Positions 12,001-23,217 are shown, numbered from the stretch's first letter. The stretch is DNA of 64,000 nt from Arachnopeziza araneosa (GCA_003988855.1 QYAI01000133.1:1-64000), one strand, 5' to 3'. The notes: generated from the letters alone by a model not told the origin. Program-made: numbers and translations.

Positions 12001-12666
12001 ACAAGGGCAGTGGAATCAAAAAGTGTAAACTGCAATTGTACCTCTCCAGATACGTTGCTGCTCTTTTTCCCTCCCGGTCTTTTGCTTCGCAGAGGGTACC
12101 AGGTCGGAGGCTGTTCGGTTTGATCATTGACAAAGATATCTTCCAGCGCCAGATCGAATTCGCCGAGGTAATCCTTCCCAAAGCGATCTTTGTCCCAGCA
12201 TACACAATCCAGCAGTAAACTATTCACGCCCGAGACGGGCATCTGCAATATGACGTTCCATTCTGGAAAGAGGGTTTTAGGGACGGAGTGCGTTGCATTC
12301 CTTGAATCGCCGAGCGTTACTACAAGATACTGCCAAAATCAGTTTTGATTCCTTTTCTTTCAATAGAAGCCAACTTACAGGATCTGAAGTTCCATTCCTA
12401 TCTTTTGCAGCAAGATTTCTAGCCTGCAGACGCATCCATCAGCCCACCGGCTCCAACCCAGCCATCCGCTGCGTTGTGTAAGCACCTACCTTCAACACCA
12501 CCACCTTGAGCATCAAACCATTTGCCCTGGCAACCTCGGCATTGTATTCAGAACCATTCCCCATCTTCCTGCTGCTGGGATTCGGACTGCTGGATCGCGA
12601 ATTGCTGGCGCTGGTTCCGCCGTTGTTGAAGCTCTTCAAGCGGTTGGGGAGGGGGATGCGCACCAT
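9052..12666 (-). CDS. psd2: Phosphatidylserine decarboxylase, C2-domain (Psd2-like) type
   Basis: Five exons (12666-12490, 12423-12379, 12329-10169, 10121-9370, 9249-9052) sum to 1110 codons in frame. Domains in order: a low-complexity Ser-rich N-terminus; a first C2 domain from about residue 50 (ARNLAAKDRNGTSDPYLVV, then CWDKDRFGKDYLGEF); an acidic and basic linker; a second C2 domain at about 275-390; an EF-hand near 530-560 (DTDETCRISKVEL); a short Cys/His motif (CPICH...H...C) near 687; and the decarboxylase domain from about 780. The autocatalytic pyruvoyl-forming site is FGGST, Ser1017. The enzyme converts phosphatidylserine to phosphatidylethanolamine; Psd2-type enzymes act on Golgi/endosomal membranes, and the C2 domains are thought to support membrane or partner binding. 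All expected parts are present, so it looks functional. Confidence 0.95.
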
Positions 12667-13563
12667 CGTTGCGGTCGCAGGGTTTTGTAGAAGGTATGGT
12701 GGCAGCAACGATTTCGATCAGACCTCGAGCAAGGGCTGCGATGGCACCGCACGGCTGGAGGTGCTGGAGGGTGGTAAGTTGTCTTGGCACTGTGAATGCT
12801 GAGCCCTTTCGTGGGCATTCGGAGGTGCGAGCTGAGCTTTGCCCTCCCCTCGTCCTGCGTGTGATTTGCTGGAGAGGCGCCGGCACACTAGAATCCCAGC
12901 GATTGACGTCGTTCGGAAGTGCGGGGTCTTCTTTTGCACTGCTGTACACCGTCGGAAATTGGGCAAAGGATTCAATAAGCCGACGTGGTCTTGAAACGGG
13001 AATGGTGAGAGGAGAAATAAACAATCATTTGTTTGCGTGATGCTGTTCGACGAAAGGATGTCTTAGCTGTGGCATGCCAGGGAAAAAGGATCCAACAACC
13101 TAGGGAGATATTATTAGAAAGGCATGTTGATCAATTCGTGCTTACTCTGCTGCGCTATTTGGCTACGTAGCGAAACTAAGCCCCGTCCTTTGGAACGTGT
13201 TGTCAGCCTGCTGTGGTGATATACTTGATCACGAGTCAGTCACATGGAGCAAGGAGGTATTTCATTGAAAGTAGTCTTCATTTTAATCTACATCTAAAAA
13301 TATGTTTATCTTCTGCGGTCTCCTCTTTCTTTCATCCCCCGATCTTGTCTATAACTCTTTGACAGATGAGCTTCCCCATCTTTCTACACCTTTCTTCCCT
13401 TCCACAACTAAACAATCTCATCATAATCCCTTAAGATGTCAAAACTCCCGATGATTTCAAAACTCCTTGATGATGCCACGTAACTCCAAAAGTACAATAC
13501 AGTCAAACTACAACATCGAAGATAAAATTTTCTGACATGAGAAGGCGACAGAGAGCGTGAGGC
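12667..13563. other. Intergenic region upstream of psd2
   Basis: This is the psd2 promoter side and the 3' flank of the HAD phosphatase gene. A few overlapping short frames at 12.5-13.0 kb occur on both strands, without domain matches. Nothing else is supported. Confidence 0.5.
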
Positions 13564-14656
13564 CTAAGCAGCGATGCTCTCGGCGATAGTCTGGGGTATG
13601 TACTCCGAGAAATGGCTGGGCCATAAGAACATCTTCTCCTCTTGGGAAGGAGACATTGCCACGTATCTTGGAATCTATAGCATAATTAGTATCTTTATCC
13701 AAATTTCATGTGAGATAAAACTTACAGCCTTCTGACTGCTGACTCTCCTCCACAAATTGGCTCTGGGATTGAACCGTTCTGGCAAGCCCTTGCCTCCTGT
13801 CTTGCGCTGGTCCTCCTCCTTGATCTTCTCAACTTCGCGCTGGATATCAGCGAATGTATCGAAAGGGATATAAGCAATTTTATGCTCGAGGCAGTATTCC
13901 TCTAATCTCAATCCTCGTCTCGCGAAGAGCACATCGGCTTCTCGAGCAGCGGGGAGATCAGAAACGCCGTCGCCAATGAACACGATCAGGGGAATGGTCC
14001 CGTCTTCACACTCCAACTCGGCATCTGCTCGTGCTTCTTGAACTGAGAGTGCTTTGTCGTGTCCTAATTCAGTATCGTGTCTCCAAACTGGCTTCCATTC
14101 ACTTCCGTTTCCTTTGATCTCAGCGTCGTTGGCGACGATGTCGATCTTTCCTGCTTGTTCCTCGCCTAAGAAAGTGTCCAGGACTTTCCTTAATATGGGC
14201 TTGAGACCTGCGCTGATGACGTTGAAAGGGATATTTTCCTTGACGCAATAATTGTGGAATGTCTTAAAGTCGGGATCGATTTCGAGTGTCTTCTCCATGA
14301 CTTCGAAACCGTCATCGAAAGGGACATTTAGGGAACCCCACATTTCTTCAGAGACATCGCGAAAGGAACGTTCACCGGTAGATATTTGAGTATCGAGTGT
14401 AGCGCGGCGGTCGGGACCGCAGCCGTGGTTGTCGAAGAGAACATGGCCGGTATCTTGGAGGAAGATTGTTCCGTCAAAGTCTAGAGACTGGTCACTAAGA
14501 CGTTGCCGAAAGGAGAGGATGAGACTTACCAGAGAAACAGATGATCTTCCTCTTCTTGCCCAACATATCCCGATTCTGAGGTTTCGACATACTCGGTCTT
14601 GGTACAGCAAGAGTTTTGGTCGCAGGTAAAGAGACTTCGACAGCAGATGGTGCCAT
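13564..14656 (-). CDS. HAD-superfamily phosphatase (MtnX/SerB-like)
   Basis: Three exons (14656-14530, 14480-13726, 13674-13564) give 330 residues in frame. HAD motif I (FDGT, spanning the first splice junction as CFS-DFDGTIF), motif II Ser in NVISAG, and motif III/IV GDGVSDLPAARE are all present. The cap region (SFRDVSEEMW, PFDDGFEVMEKTLEIDPDF) resembles fungal proteins grouped with 2,3-diketo-5-methylthio-1-phosphopentane phosphatases and phosphoserine phosphatases. A soluble phosphatase of a small phosphorylated metabolite is the likely role; the substrate is not determinable. ATG 14656 is preferred over the in-frame ATG at 14662 because it has A at -3 and G at +4. The last exon encodes only the 36-residue C-terminal tail. 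Confidence 0.88.
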
Positions 14657-16012
14657 ATTCATGAAGGATTTGATGACTGTTTGGGTGGCGACGGAATATG
14701 ATATCACGATTTTGATTTGAAAAGAATTGATCGATTCCCAAGATGCAGATGTTATGAGACTTCCTTTGAAGATCTAGTTGATATAATTGGGCATGTAATG
14801 GAGATAAAAGTAATATTTTGGAAAAGGGCCCTTTGGGGAAAACTGTTTTTATAAATCCTGACTCCTGACAGAGATAACAAATCCACGGACTACAAACGTG
14901 GCAGAGGGAAAGGTCGGTGCCAGGTGTCTGTCACCTTCTCACGATAGCATCACCACTTGCCCATCTGTAACAAGTGCGTGCATGCCTTTAGCATAAGGGA
15001 ACGGAGTTAATTCTTGATCTGGAGGATTGTATTCTAAGCGCCAAAGAACTCCACTGTTTGACCAGAAATGCAGCAATATGAATGGCTGACAGAGAGACTA
15101 TGACTCTATCTTGCTTCGAGCGCTGTACTGAAAACGCGGAAGATTGGTAGCAGTGGGGCATATTCTCAGGGTGTGAGCGAGGGGCAATGCTTAGCTCTGT
15201 AAAGGAGGACTTCCTCCGATAAGACAAACCTAGACTGTAAACTTCCCTGAGAATCCCTCGTCATCAAGGGCTTGCAACAGAATGAAGTGCTCATAGAAAC
15301 ATTCATCATTGTGCACATTTTCGCTGTATACAGACTCGCGAAACATCATCTGAATTGATGTTGCATGTGCCACGGAAAATAAATGTGATGTCATGCACCC
15401 TACGGCGCTGTGGAACACAAGCTCAGGGAATTCTGCGCATTGTAAATGGTCATCTTTCTTCATCTTCTGCAGGCACAACAAGGTGGCATCTGCATCGCAT
15501 CATTGAAGCTCACGATGTACTGGCACTTGCCAAGAATTTCTTCACTCGGGAGATAAATTTCATCCTTCGGCTCTAAGAATGTGGGCAACCAACGAGATCA
15601 ATGAACTCAATATCGAAGCGCGTCAGTGTGTCGGTGTAGCGAGCGGCTCCCCTTGATTACTTTCCATGGGGGCTTGCGTATGGGCGTCACCTTGCATTTG
15701 CCTCAACGACTTCGTTATCTTTGACCCTGCACTCGAGGAGGGCATCCCAAGACATCCGAGCGGCCGTTGATGTGGAATTTCAAGTGCCATTGATGTCAAT
15801 ATGCATTCAAAAAATCTTTTCATAGTCCGGGCTACCCTGCACCCAACCTGACCATCTCCGGCTTTTGATTTCGGAGATGTGAGCCGCTTCTACCACGGAA
15901 GTTTTCTCTTGCCCCAAGTGGGGGTATTGGTATTTTTGAATGACCTCTTGATTGATGTCCAGACTTATTTCATTCCTGTACGCCATGTTATTCTGTTATT
16001 CTATTATAGCTA
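14657..16012. other. Intergenic region, 1.36 kb
   Basis: It contains the HAD gene promoter and the 3' end of coatomer epsilon. Short frames on both strands (for example near 15230-15480 minus and 15355-15576 plus) overlap and match no family. No gene is supported. Confidence 0.45.
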
Positions 16013-17054
16013 TCATGCTGCTGCCACTTTGGCAGAATATTTGGACGCTGCTTTGTCGAACAAAGTAGATTTGTCTTGGAGATCTTGCAGCAAAATATGA
16101 TTTGGTGCTGCGGCAGCGAGGGAACTACGGAAACAAAGGTTAATATTTGGCTAAACGGAAAGGAGAGTGTGCATACGATCTGAAATCCTTGATATCCTTT
16201 CCAGCGATGACATTGAGTACGACGGTATTCGCAAGAGCCTCTGCATTCTTTGGATCCTTTTCCAGGACTTGATTTAGTGCTGCTTCCGCCTCATCCAATC
16301 GACCGAGGTGGATTTCTGCAACGGCTTGTGATATGAGGCTCAAGCTTGAGGATGTAGAAGGGGCTTGTGCTAGTTCTTCGAAGACATAAAATGCTTGCTG
16401 ATATTTCTCTCCGCCCTAGAATTGTCAGCTCGTCCCGCCTTTCAAAGATCTTCAACATACCTCCCTCAATCCAACCCAGCTTTCAGCAAGATTCACCAAC
16501 AAACTATCTTGCGCCCATCTCCTCGCGGCTTGAACTTCCTTGATCGCCAAGTCAACTCTATTCTGCTCTAGGTGTATCTGCACAATGAGGGCCACAGCCT
16601 CCACTACCTAAATATTAGCCTTCTCAACCTTCCTCTGTCCTTCAGTTCCCTCGTACTTACAGTTCCCCTGATGTTTTCCCAGTAAAGTCAATGCCTCCTC
16701 GTTCTTTCCCGCAGCCTGCAACACCGTTCCAGCCAAAATTTGCACTGTCGCATTCTCTCCATTCTCTGCAGCTAACTTCTCCGCAATCTTCAGCGCCTTG
16801 CTCTCATCACCAGTCTCCAACTCTGCCAACGCACCAACAGCAATTAGTTCGACACCTTTTTCGCCCGCAATATCGGCAAGGACATCACCTGAGTGACCAA
16901 GTGCGATTTGAGCCCTCAAAGATAGCACACGGGCAGGTATTTGGTTCTCGGCTGAGAGACCCGCTGTCGAGAAATCAATAGCAGATTGATATTGTCCTTG
17001 GTGGAATGCGTTATGCAGATTGAGAAGCTCGCCTTCAGCAGAAAAGGGATCCAT
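16013..17054 (-). CDS. sec28: Coatomer subunit epsilon
   Basis: Four exons (17054-16661, 16603-16461, about 16415-16177, 16124-16013) encode about 295 residues. The protein starts MDPFSAEGELLNLHNAFHQG and is built of TPR-like helical repeats (HQGQYQSAIDFS, EEALTLLGKHQGNLEAVALI, GRLDEAEAALNQVLEKDP, NAEALANTVVLNVIAGKD). It ends with the conserved tail LQDKSTLFDKAASKYSAKV. This is the epsilon subunit of the COPI coat, which mediates retrograde Golgi-to-ER vesicle transport; it binds alpha-COP. Length matches the family. The four-exon structure was resolved from GT-AG junctions that restore the family alignment at each boundary. The gene appears intact and is expected to be constitutively expressed. 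Confidence 0.93.
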
Positions 17055-17348
17055 TGTTGTGGTGATGCAAATGGCTTGCTTAAGCTTCAGTCGCTCTGAA
17101 TTGGATACGTGGTGTGGTGTGGCATGTTCCGCCAAGTGCGGCCGCTAGAGCAAAAGCAAGGCTGATAGAAACAAAAGAAGACGACCATAAAGTGGAAAAA
17201 ATTCCTAAGACATTGAAATCATCATGTCATACTCTAATTCGTTATTGGTTAATCTCTTTGAGTGCTGACTCTCTACATCAACAATATCTACATAACTTCG
17301 GCGCAGGTATCAAATTCCACTGCATATCTCTCCTTTGGAGAACAAGTC

Positions 17349-18206
17349 TCATATTGTCTTTGACGGCTTCAAATGAATCTGACCAAACACATCTTGAACT
17401 CTTCCCTCGACCGACCAGGCTCCATTTGCTTGCTCTAATGTTCCTTCTAGTACTTTTGGTGATGATTTAAGACCCTGAACTCTAAGTGGATTCTCGTTTC
17501 CACTCCTCTCCAAGACCTCCCACTGGTTACGCTTCATCAAGTGTTCTCGAAGTTCTTGTAGATGCACTGGATCTCCAAAGCTATGTATAGGACATCTAAC
17601 ATTTCTCTTCCACACTCCAACTGTTGGTCTGGCCCCAATTATTGTCAAGCCAGAGTCGTCAGAGTCATATGAGCCGTTTGGGAAGGTGATGCCCAACCCA
17701 ACACCAAGTCTGCCTCCGAACGTAGATCTCAAGCTCGAATAATCCTCCCTCAAATGAATCCTTAAATCATCCCAGAAATCCGTCACGGCCAATAAGGTTC
17801 GATAGTTTGGATCTTGTGCGCGGCGAACATCTTCTAGTAAGTTGTCGAATAGACTTGGATCACTCGGTTCATGTGGTTCTGGCGCGATGGCGTACGTAGG
17901 AAATAGTGCAGCTAGATCGGGGAAGTCTTCCTCTTCAGTAATGCATCCTCCTTTGTTGAAATAGTTCTGATCTGGAAAGTATCTCTTGTCCAAACATAGG
18001 CTCAGTGGCCGGTTGTTGTAGAATGTTTGGTATTGGTTGAGTCTTGTGCCGTCGTGAATATTCATTTCGAGGTCCACTGCGGGTATATTCTCACTGTCTG
18101 CTTTTATCTGTGGACTAGGATCATCTCTCTGTATCGACTCGCTGGAACGGGTGGTCCTTGGCATTGAGTCGTTTTGCTCGAGCCTGATTTTGCTGCTGCG
18201 CTGCAT
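17349..18206 (-). CDS. Hypothetical acidic protein, no recognised domain
   Basis: An open frame of 285 residues from the first in-frame ATG. The N-terminal third is polar and probably disordered (MQRSSKIRLEQNDSMPRTTR). The rest is better ordered, with aromatic and hydrophobic patches such as NQYQTFYNNRPLSLCLDKRY, LAALFPTYAIAPEP and LLAVTDFWDDLRIHLRED, and a glycine-rich stretch FGGRLGVGLGITFPNGSYDS. No signal peptide or membrane segment is present. The open frame continues about 40 codons upstream without an ATG, so an upstream exon is possible; the ATG at 18354 is in another frame and I found no splice that connects it. I do not recognise a family. Confidence 0.6.
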   Translation of the reverse strand: MQRSSKIRLEQNDSMPRTTRSSESIQRDDPSPQIKADSENIPAVDLEMNIHDGTRLNQYQTFYNNRPLSLCLDKRYFPDQNYFNKGGCITEEEDFPDLAALFPTYAIAPEPHEPSDPSLFDNLLEDVRRAQDPNYRTLLAVTDFWDDLRIHLREDYSSLRSTFGGRLGVGLGITFPNGSYDSDDSGLTIIGARPTVGVWKRNVRCPIHSFGDPVHLQELREHLMKRNQWEVLERSGNENPLRVQGLKSSPKVLEGTLEQANGAWSVEGRVQDVFGQIHLKPSKTI

Positions 18207-19194
18207 GGCGGTGTTCGTATTCTCGTCAAGTTTGAGTATCGGTTCAGCGTGTGGTATGATATCTTTGAATGGCGTGGAGATTTTCGGCGGGAAGATTAGA
18301 TCTGCTCGTTTCCGAGTTATTTTCACATACTGTTATGATTGTCGCTCTTTTCATTGACAATACTGTCCTGCGGGACAGTGTCTATTCCTAGCTTCTTTGA
18401 GTCTAGACCCGCTGAATGATTCTTTTCATTCATTGTGAATGTCGCACGGCGTGCTCGGGTCGCACGTCATTAGTCTTGTTTCCCACAAACAAATAGGAGA
18501 ACAAGTTTCTTATTTCCACTTGATGTGCGTGAGTCACGTACTTCGATTGTTTCCTAAGTCCTAACTATTTGTAACCTCCACACCTTCATCAAAGGGACTT
18601 AACTCGTTCCATCTTTAGATTTGTTCACTCTCTAAGTCAACCTTAGTGCTTGGCATATTTTAGGATATTTGTAATAAAATATCTGCAGCTACGGGATGTT
18701 GACATTGATAATGTACATCATTCTAAGAGTTCTAGAAATACAATAAGTAACTAGGTTTTGCTACTCATTTATATTTATCGGGTGAATCTATTTTCGACTT
18801 CCCTAACCATAAATCGGCTCTAGGCGAATGTAGTCTTACTGGCTCTACATATTTGTCTATAACAGCTTCAAAATTGTTATGTCAAAAGTCTTACACTGAC
18901 TTTTGACTTGTTTCTAAGACTTACTCGTCAAATCTATCAATTTCTTTGTATTTCTAGACAAAGGGGATTCTCGTTGCGCGATAGCAATCGAATTTCTTCA
19001 TAAATTTTCAAATACAATCCACTTTCGTATCAAAGATAAGATCCAGGCAAGATCAGTAGGTAACGACTGTAATTTAAACCTCAGTACACAAGTTCAGACC
19101 CATAACTTCAACTCTCAGCCTCTAACCTCAAATTCCAACTTAAATTTCCACCACCTTAGAAGGGCAGCACTAGAGCGTGACATAGATGTTACTC
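18207..19194. other. AT-rich intergenic region
   Basis: AT-rich sequence with no long open frames. A 7-bp stem with a four-base loop (actgtcc/ggacagt, 18361-18378) lies just upstream of the orphan gene. Nothing else can be supported. Confidence 0.5.
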
Positions 19195-19678
19195 TCAAGT
19201 ACATTGAACATTTGGCCCTGGGTAGATATTCCCAGCATAGCACTTGTATGAAGAGATTCTGTTGACCCACTCACGAACAAGACCAATATCACAAACGTCA
19301 GTAAAGATGACTTGACCTTCGGAGTCACCAGTCTCTGTCTTGGTATGATGGCCCGTACATCCATAGTCCCTATCAGTCAAGTTAATTTTTCTGGTCAATC
19401 TACCGAGAAGAAAACATACGCCCAAAAAACACAAATGCCACCCTCGATATGAGCCAACCACGCACGGTCATTCCATCCTGATGCCATGTTGACTAAAGAG
19501 CCCTATTTAGTGATTTGGCCGAAATGATATGTTTTATACTATACTTACCGCACTGTCCGTCTGCAGGACTGTATGGGCTGCCAGATGCACCGTCACTGTC
19601 CTGGAAGGTAATAGTGGTTTGAACAGATTTTGCAACTAAAGTAGCTGCTAAAACAATAATTGCTGATTTAAGATGCAT
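19195..19678 (-). CDS. Small secreted cysteine-rich protein (125 aa, 6 Cys)
   Basis: Three exons (19678-19549, 19492-19420, 19369-19195) join in frame to 125 residues. Residues 1-21 (MHLKSAIIVLAATLVAKSVQT) form a signal peptide. The mature part has six cysteines (43, 64, 72, 94, 111, 124), consistent with three disulfides, and several tryptophans (W50, W55, W67, W102). All three introns/exons use clean GT-AG borders, and the reading frame is only open when they are spliced, which supports a real gene. I do not recognise the family. Size, secretion signal and even cysteine count fit fungal secreted effector-like or antimicrobial-like proteins, but that role is only an inference. It stands alone between AT-rich spacers. 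Confidence 0.75.
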
Positions 19679-20550
19679 AATGAAGACTGGTGTTGAAGTA
19701 CTGTTGGATTTTAGGGTTCTATTTGACTAGTGACTGTTGAGTGCTGATGTGTTTAAGAGAACGTTTTTCTCTCGAGGAAGTCGAAGGCTTATGTAGTTGG
19801 AAGAATGTCAAAGCATGAGAACCACTTTCATCATCGGGACTGTGAAATTGCCTGGGATATTTTTAGATTCCCAGATCTTACACCTAAGTATTTGATCAAA
19901 TGAACGATGAGATATACGCCAACATTCAAGGCAGAACTGTCAAAGCTCTTTCGGATTGACAAGTATCTTGCCACTATTCCTAACATGGGGCCTCATTTAA
20001 TTGTCGGCTTGCGGCCGAAATGCATAGTAGGATACGAGGTATAAGTGGAGACTTTCAAGCCTCACCGTCCTGTTGTTTAGATTTTGTGACAATGCGGCTA
20101 CACCGCCGACTCGCTGAGCTAAGTGCTTACTTTGTTTGCTCCGGAAGGAGTGGCTGCCTACATTTTAGGGTATGAATTTTAGGTCCAGGGTTTGTTGCAA
20201 GGATTTATTGGGAGCAGAGACGAGGGAAACATCCAGTTTTTTCCAGAGAAATTTTGCCTCGGGCCGTTCATCAAAAACGGTGTAGGTTTTGACTCGCGAC
20301 GTGAAAAATTGGAGTTTCATTGTAGTTGTATGTAGGAAACCAATAGAAAATCACTATAAGTGAGGCAACCTAAAAATGCAACGGCCGTCTAGCTTCTAGG
20401 TAGAACACCTACCTAGGAAGGGAGATTAACTAGGACACCAATTAAAAGCCATAGATCTAGCAATGCGTGTCGCAGAGTAGTAAACACACCAGATTTGGAG
20501 AAAATTGTTGCTAGAAAATTGTTGATTTCAATACCCTTGGATGACGATCC
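19679..20550. other. Intergenic region
   Basis: Promoter side of the small secreted protein gene and 3' flank of the next gene. No open frame of note, no repeat recognised. Confidence 0.5.
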
Positions 20551-21375
20551 TTAGAGACACCTTTGCATTAACCAACAGGTTTTGATGTGACTTGAGTCTT
20601 CTAATTCATCCGAAGACTCTAAACCTACTTCCACAAATGGGTTCGACATTCCATATTCGTTGGCATGAACTATTCTCAAATTGCCGAGGTCTGTTGTCAT
20701 TCCGCCAGGCCAAAGACCCTCCTCTGTCATGTGGTCAATATTTGCCAAGATAAAAAGCAGATCGTCCTTTACGGTGAGACCAGGCCCGTAAGCACTGTAG
20801 ATATTTTTATTTTCCGTTCCGAGCCGAATCAAACATCTCGTCTCGCGTGCCCAGCGTTCGAGGCGGTCTTTGAATTTGCGCTCATCCGATTTCACTGGCT
20901 GGCGGACATCCTCTAGATCAATTTCTGCGCCCTGAACTGTCTGTACAATCTTCAAATTACCCAAGGTAGCCCAAATTCCATCAAAGCATGGCTTATCGCC
21001 TCTCATTGAGTGAACATGTGCCAACATGAAGAGCAAGTCATCTTCCACCTTGTCATCACCGTAGCTATCGGAAACTTCTTTGCATTCCTCCCCGAGACGG
21101 ACTAGCTCTCTTAAATCGGATACCCAACGAGCATGGAGTTTGTGGTATTTATCCAAGCTTGATATGTCTGTCTTGTGTATGTCGCGAAATAGAAAATTCG
21201 CGGCGAAGAAAATAGTGAGAAGACCAAGGGTGACACCAAACAAAAGAAAAACCAAAGGACCTGTTAATATTGACGCTTGGCAGGCATGTTGGGTTGAGCT
21301 GTGAGGCGTCGAAATATATAAGTTTTGCATCGGGAATAATTCCAAAGTTGTTGAATTCTGTTCTTGTTCGATCAT
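20551..21375 (-). CDS. Single-pass membrane protein with an internal tandem duplication
   Basis: A single open frame of 274 residues from the first ATG (MIEQEQNSTTLELF). One strong transmembrane segment spans about residues 38-63 (GPLVFLLFGVTLGLLTIFF). The rest contains two clearly related modules, residues 84-144 and 175-236. Both begin with Trp, then show LV/IRLG, an S-x-Y-G motif, DDLLF(M/I)LA, and end T-x-LGNL(K/R)IV. The modules are diverged at sequence level, so the duplication is old. The acidic tail follows. I do not recognise the family; topology is probably a short N-terminal side and a C-terminal soluble domain. The frame is open further upstream but only from a non-ATG codon. Confidence 0.65.
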   Translation of the reverse strand: MIEQEQNSTTLELFPMQNLYISTPHSSTQHACQASILTGPLVFLLFGVTLGLLTIFFAANFLFRDIHKTDISSLDKYHKLHARWVSDLRELVRLGEECKEVSDSYGDDKVEDDLLFMLAHVHSMRGDKPCFDGIWATLGNLKIVQTVQGAEIDLEDVRQPVKSDERKFKDRLERWARETRCLIRLGTENKNIYSAYGPGLTVKDDLLFILANIDHMTEEGLWPGGMTTDLGNLRIVHANEYGMSNPFVEVGLESSDELEDSSHIKTCWLMQRCL

Positions 21376-22335
21376 AGCAATCAAGCAGAGTAAAGTAGAT
21401 AAAACAAGCACAATGGTTTCAGAAAGATTAATTTTTAAATAATTAGGACAGTCTACTTTTTAGTCGGAGGCTAGTGTACTAGTTTTATCAGAAGAGGTAA
21501 TTCATGATGCTACAGAGTCGATCACCGAATTTTAAGGCGTCCGCCCTCAGATATAAGTTTAGTTTAGTTTAGTTTTGTTTCGATATCAGAAGTAAAGCAA
21601 ATTAAGGTGCGAGTCGACTCGAAATATCGAGTATCAGGTATCAGGTATCATGAGTCAATTTTCTCTTTTTTATGCGTCACATAGAATTGGTAAGCTTGTC
21701 GCTCTTGCTCAGCGGCTCATCACCCACCCTCGGCTCATCCAACCTTAGGCAAGCCAGAGCAAGATTTCATCACGTGCTTTCGCTTCGCAAAGTGCCCCAC
21801 ATAGTTACTCATATAGACTAAATCTCAATATGAAGTTTGATAGCTCGGTTGGGGTGACCTGAGCGTCAATTCTACTACAAACTTATAGTAGGTAGGTATT
21901 TTTTGACATAGAGAAACGCCCTTGCTAGTGTATGTTTCGTCTTGTGCCTGACAAGACAAATTAAATATAAAGTATTTCATATTAATTACTTGATATTATT
22001 CTCCGCGGCTTCTATACGCGGTAGTCATTTTATTCTTCTTCTAGCAGTTCCTTCTGAGTTCGAACACTGTATTGAGACGAAATAGATAAGACGAATTTGC
22101 CGCTAACTTAAGGTTAATAAATATACTACCATCAGATATTTCCCCGCCCGGATTTTCCTTTTGCTTAATTAACATGACGGCTCTCGACGCGAGGCTGTTG
22201 CGTCAACAATCTTCACATCTGCGAGCATGAGTTCAAGTACTTATATTTCTCGATCTCTGTGGGGCCGGTTTTCGTTCTCACCAATCACTAATTCTTCCTC
22301 GTCAAAAATTGACCTCTATCCCACTTAAACATCAA
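21376..22335. other. AT-rich divergent intergenic region
   Basis: Lies between the minus-strand membrane-protein gene and the plus-strand esterase gene and would carry both promoters. Contains short tandem motifs (tttag repeats near 21558-21575, and ggtatca copies near 21630-21650). No open frame of interest. Confidence 0.5.
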
Positions 22336-23217
22336 ATGCAACGGTGTCTGAAGTTTTTCGCAGCAGCCGTGCTGCTCACAGCTGCGGCTTTGAATGGCGT
22401 CTCAGGGCGGAAGCTGTCACCGGGATGTGGAAATGATCCTGTGCTTGTCTCTGCCAATAGTACTAGAACGGCACTGAACATGACGGTGAACGGCACGAGT
22501 CGGGACTACTTTGTGAAATTTCCCAGTGAATACGACAAGAACCACCCTTATCGCCTGATTTATACATTGCACGCTCGTGGAGGCACTGCTGAGCAGGTAA
22601 TCGCAGGGACGGGTGGCTATCTCCCCTGGTATGGCATTCCACCGCTAGCAAATGACAACATCAGCGCAATTTACGTCGCTCCAAACGGCCTCGATAATGG
22701 ATGGGCGAACAAAGGGGGTGTAGATATTACCTTTATCAGTCAGATAAACACAGCTCTTGACAATGATCTCTGCATTGATCAGGATCTCCGATTCTCAACT
22801 GGCTTTAGTTACGGCGCAGCTATGTCCTTCCAGATTGCTTGCTCTCTTGCAAAAGACTTCCGAGCCGTCGCCGTTTTATCTGGAAATCCCAATATCAGCG
22901 GCCCTTGTATCGGGGGGACCGATCCGATTGCGTACTACGCAGAACATGGTGTCAGCGATTCGGTGCTACCTATTGACGGCGGACATGTTATGAGGGATCG
23001 CTTTGTTAAGAATAACGGGTGCACATCGCAAACACCAGCAGAGCCTGCCCCAGGAAGTGGGAAGCATATCAAAACCGAATACTCGGGTTGTACACCTGGT
23101 TATCCAGTAACTTGGATTGCGTTTGATGGAGATCATACCCCCCAGCCGCAAGATGGCGGCGCGTCTAAGACATTTGCAAACACTGAATCGTGGAAATTTT
23201 TCTCTCAATTCACTTGA
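22336..23217 (+). CDS. Secreted feruloyl esterase, CE1/FaeC-like
   Basis: Intronless gene of 293 residues with an N-terminal signal peptide (MQRCLKFFAAAVLLTAAALNG). The mature enzyme is an alpha/beta hydrolase of the CE1 (LpqC/poly-hydroxybutyrate depolymerase-like) type. The nucleophile elbow is GFSYGAAM with S158. His267 in FDGDHTPQP is the catalytic histidine, and D208 in HGVSDSVLPI is the probable acid. The start of the domain shows the family's S-P-G-C-G motif and the Y-x-V-K-F-P strand, here YFVKFPSEYDKNHPY. Fungal members release ferulic and related acids from arabinoxylan side chains. The open frame extends nine codons upstream but without ATG. With the GH16 enzyme and the dead GH5 gene it fits a plant-wall-degrading lifestyle. 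Confidence 0.88.
   Translation: MQRCLKFFAAAVLLTAAALNGVSGRKLSPGCGNDPVLVSANSTRTALNMTVNGTSRDYFVKFPSEYDKNHPYRLIYTLHARGGTAEQVIAGTGGYLPWYGIPPLANDNISAIYVAPNGLDNGWANKGGVDITFISQINTALDNDLCIDQDLRFSTGFSYGAAMSFQIACSLAKDFRAVAVLSGNPNISGPCIGGTDPIAYYAEHGVSDSVLPIDGGHVMRDRFVKNNGCTSQTPAEPAPGSGKHIKTEYSGCTPGYPVTWIAFDGDHTPQPQDGGASKTFANTESWKFFSQFT

Noticed and set aside
11355..12218. 287-codon plus-strand frame opposite psd2
   Set aside because: It is antisense to the continuous C2-domain coding exon and has no domain of its own.
18207..18326. Extension of the orphan acidic protein to a GTG start
   Set aside because: Nuclear fungal genes do not normally start at GTG; the first ATG was used and the 5' uncertainty stated instead.
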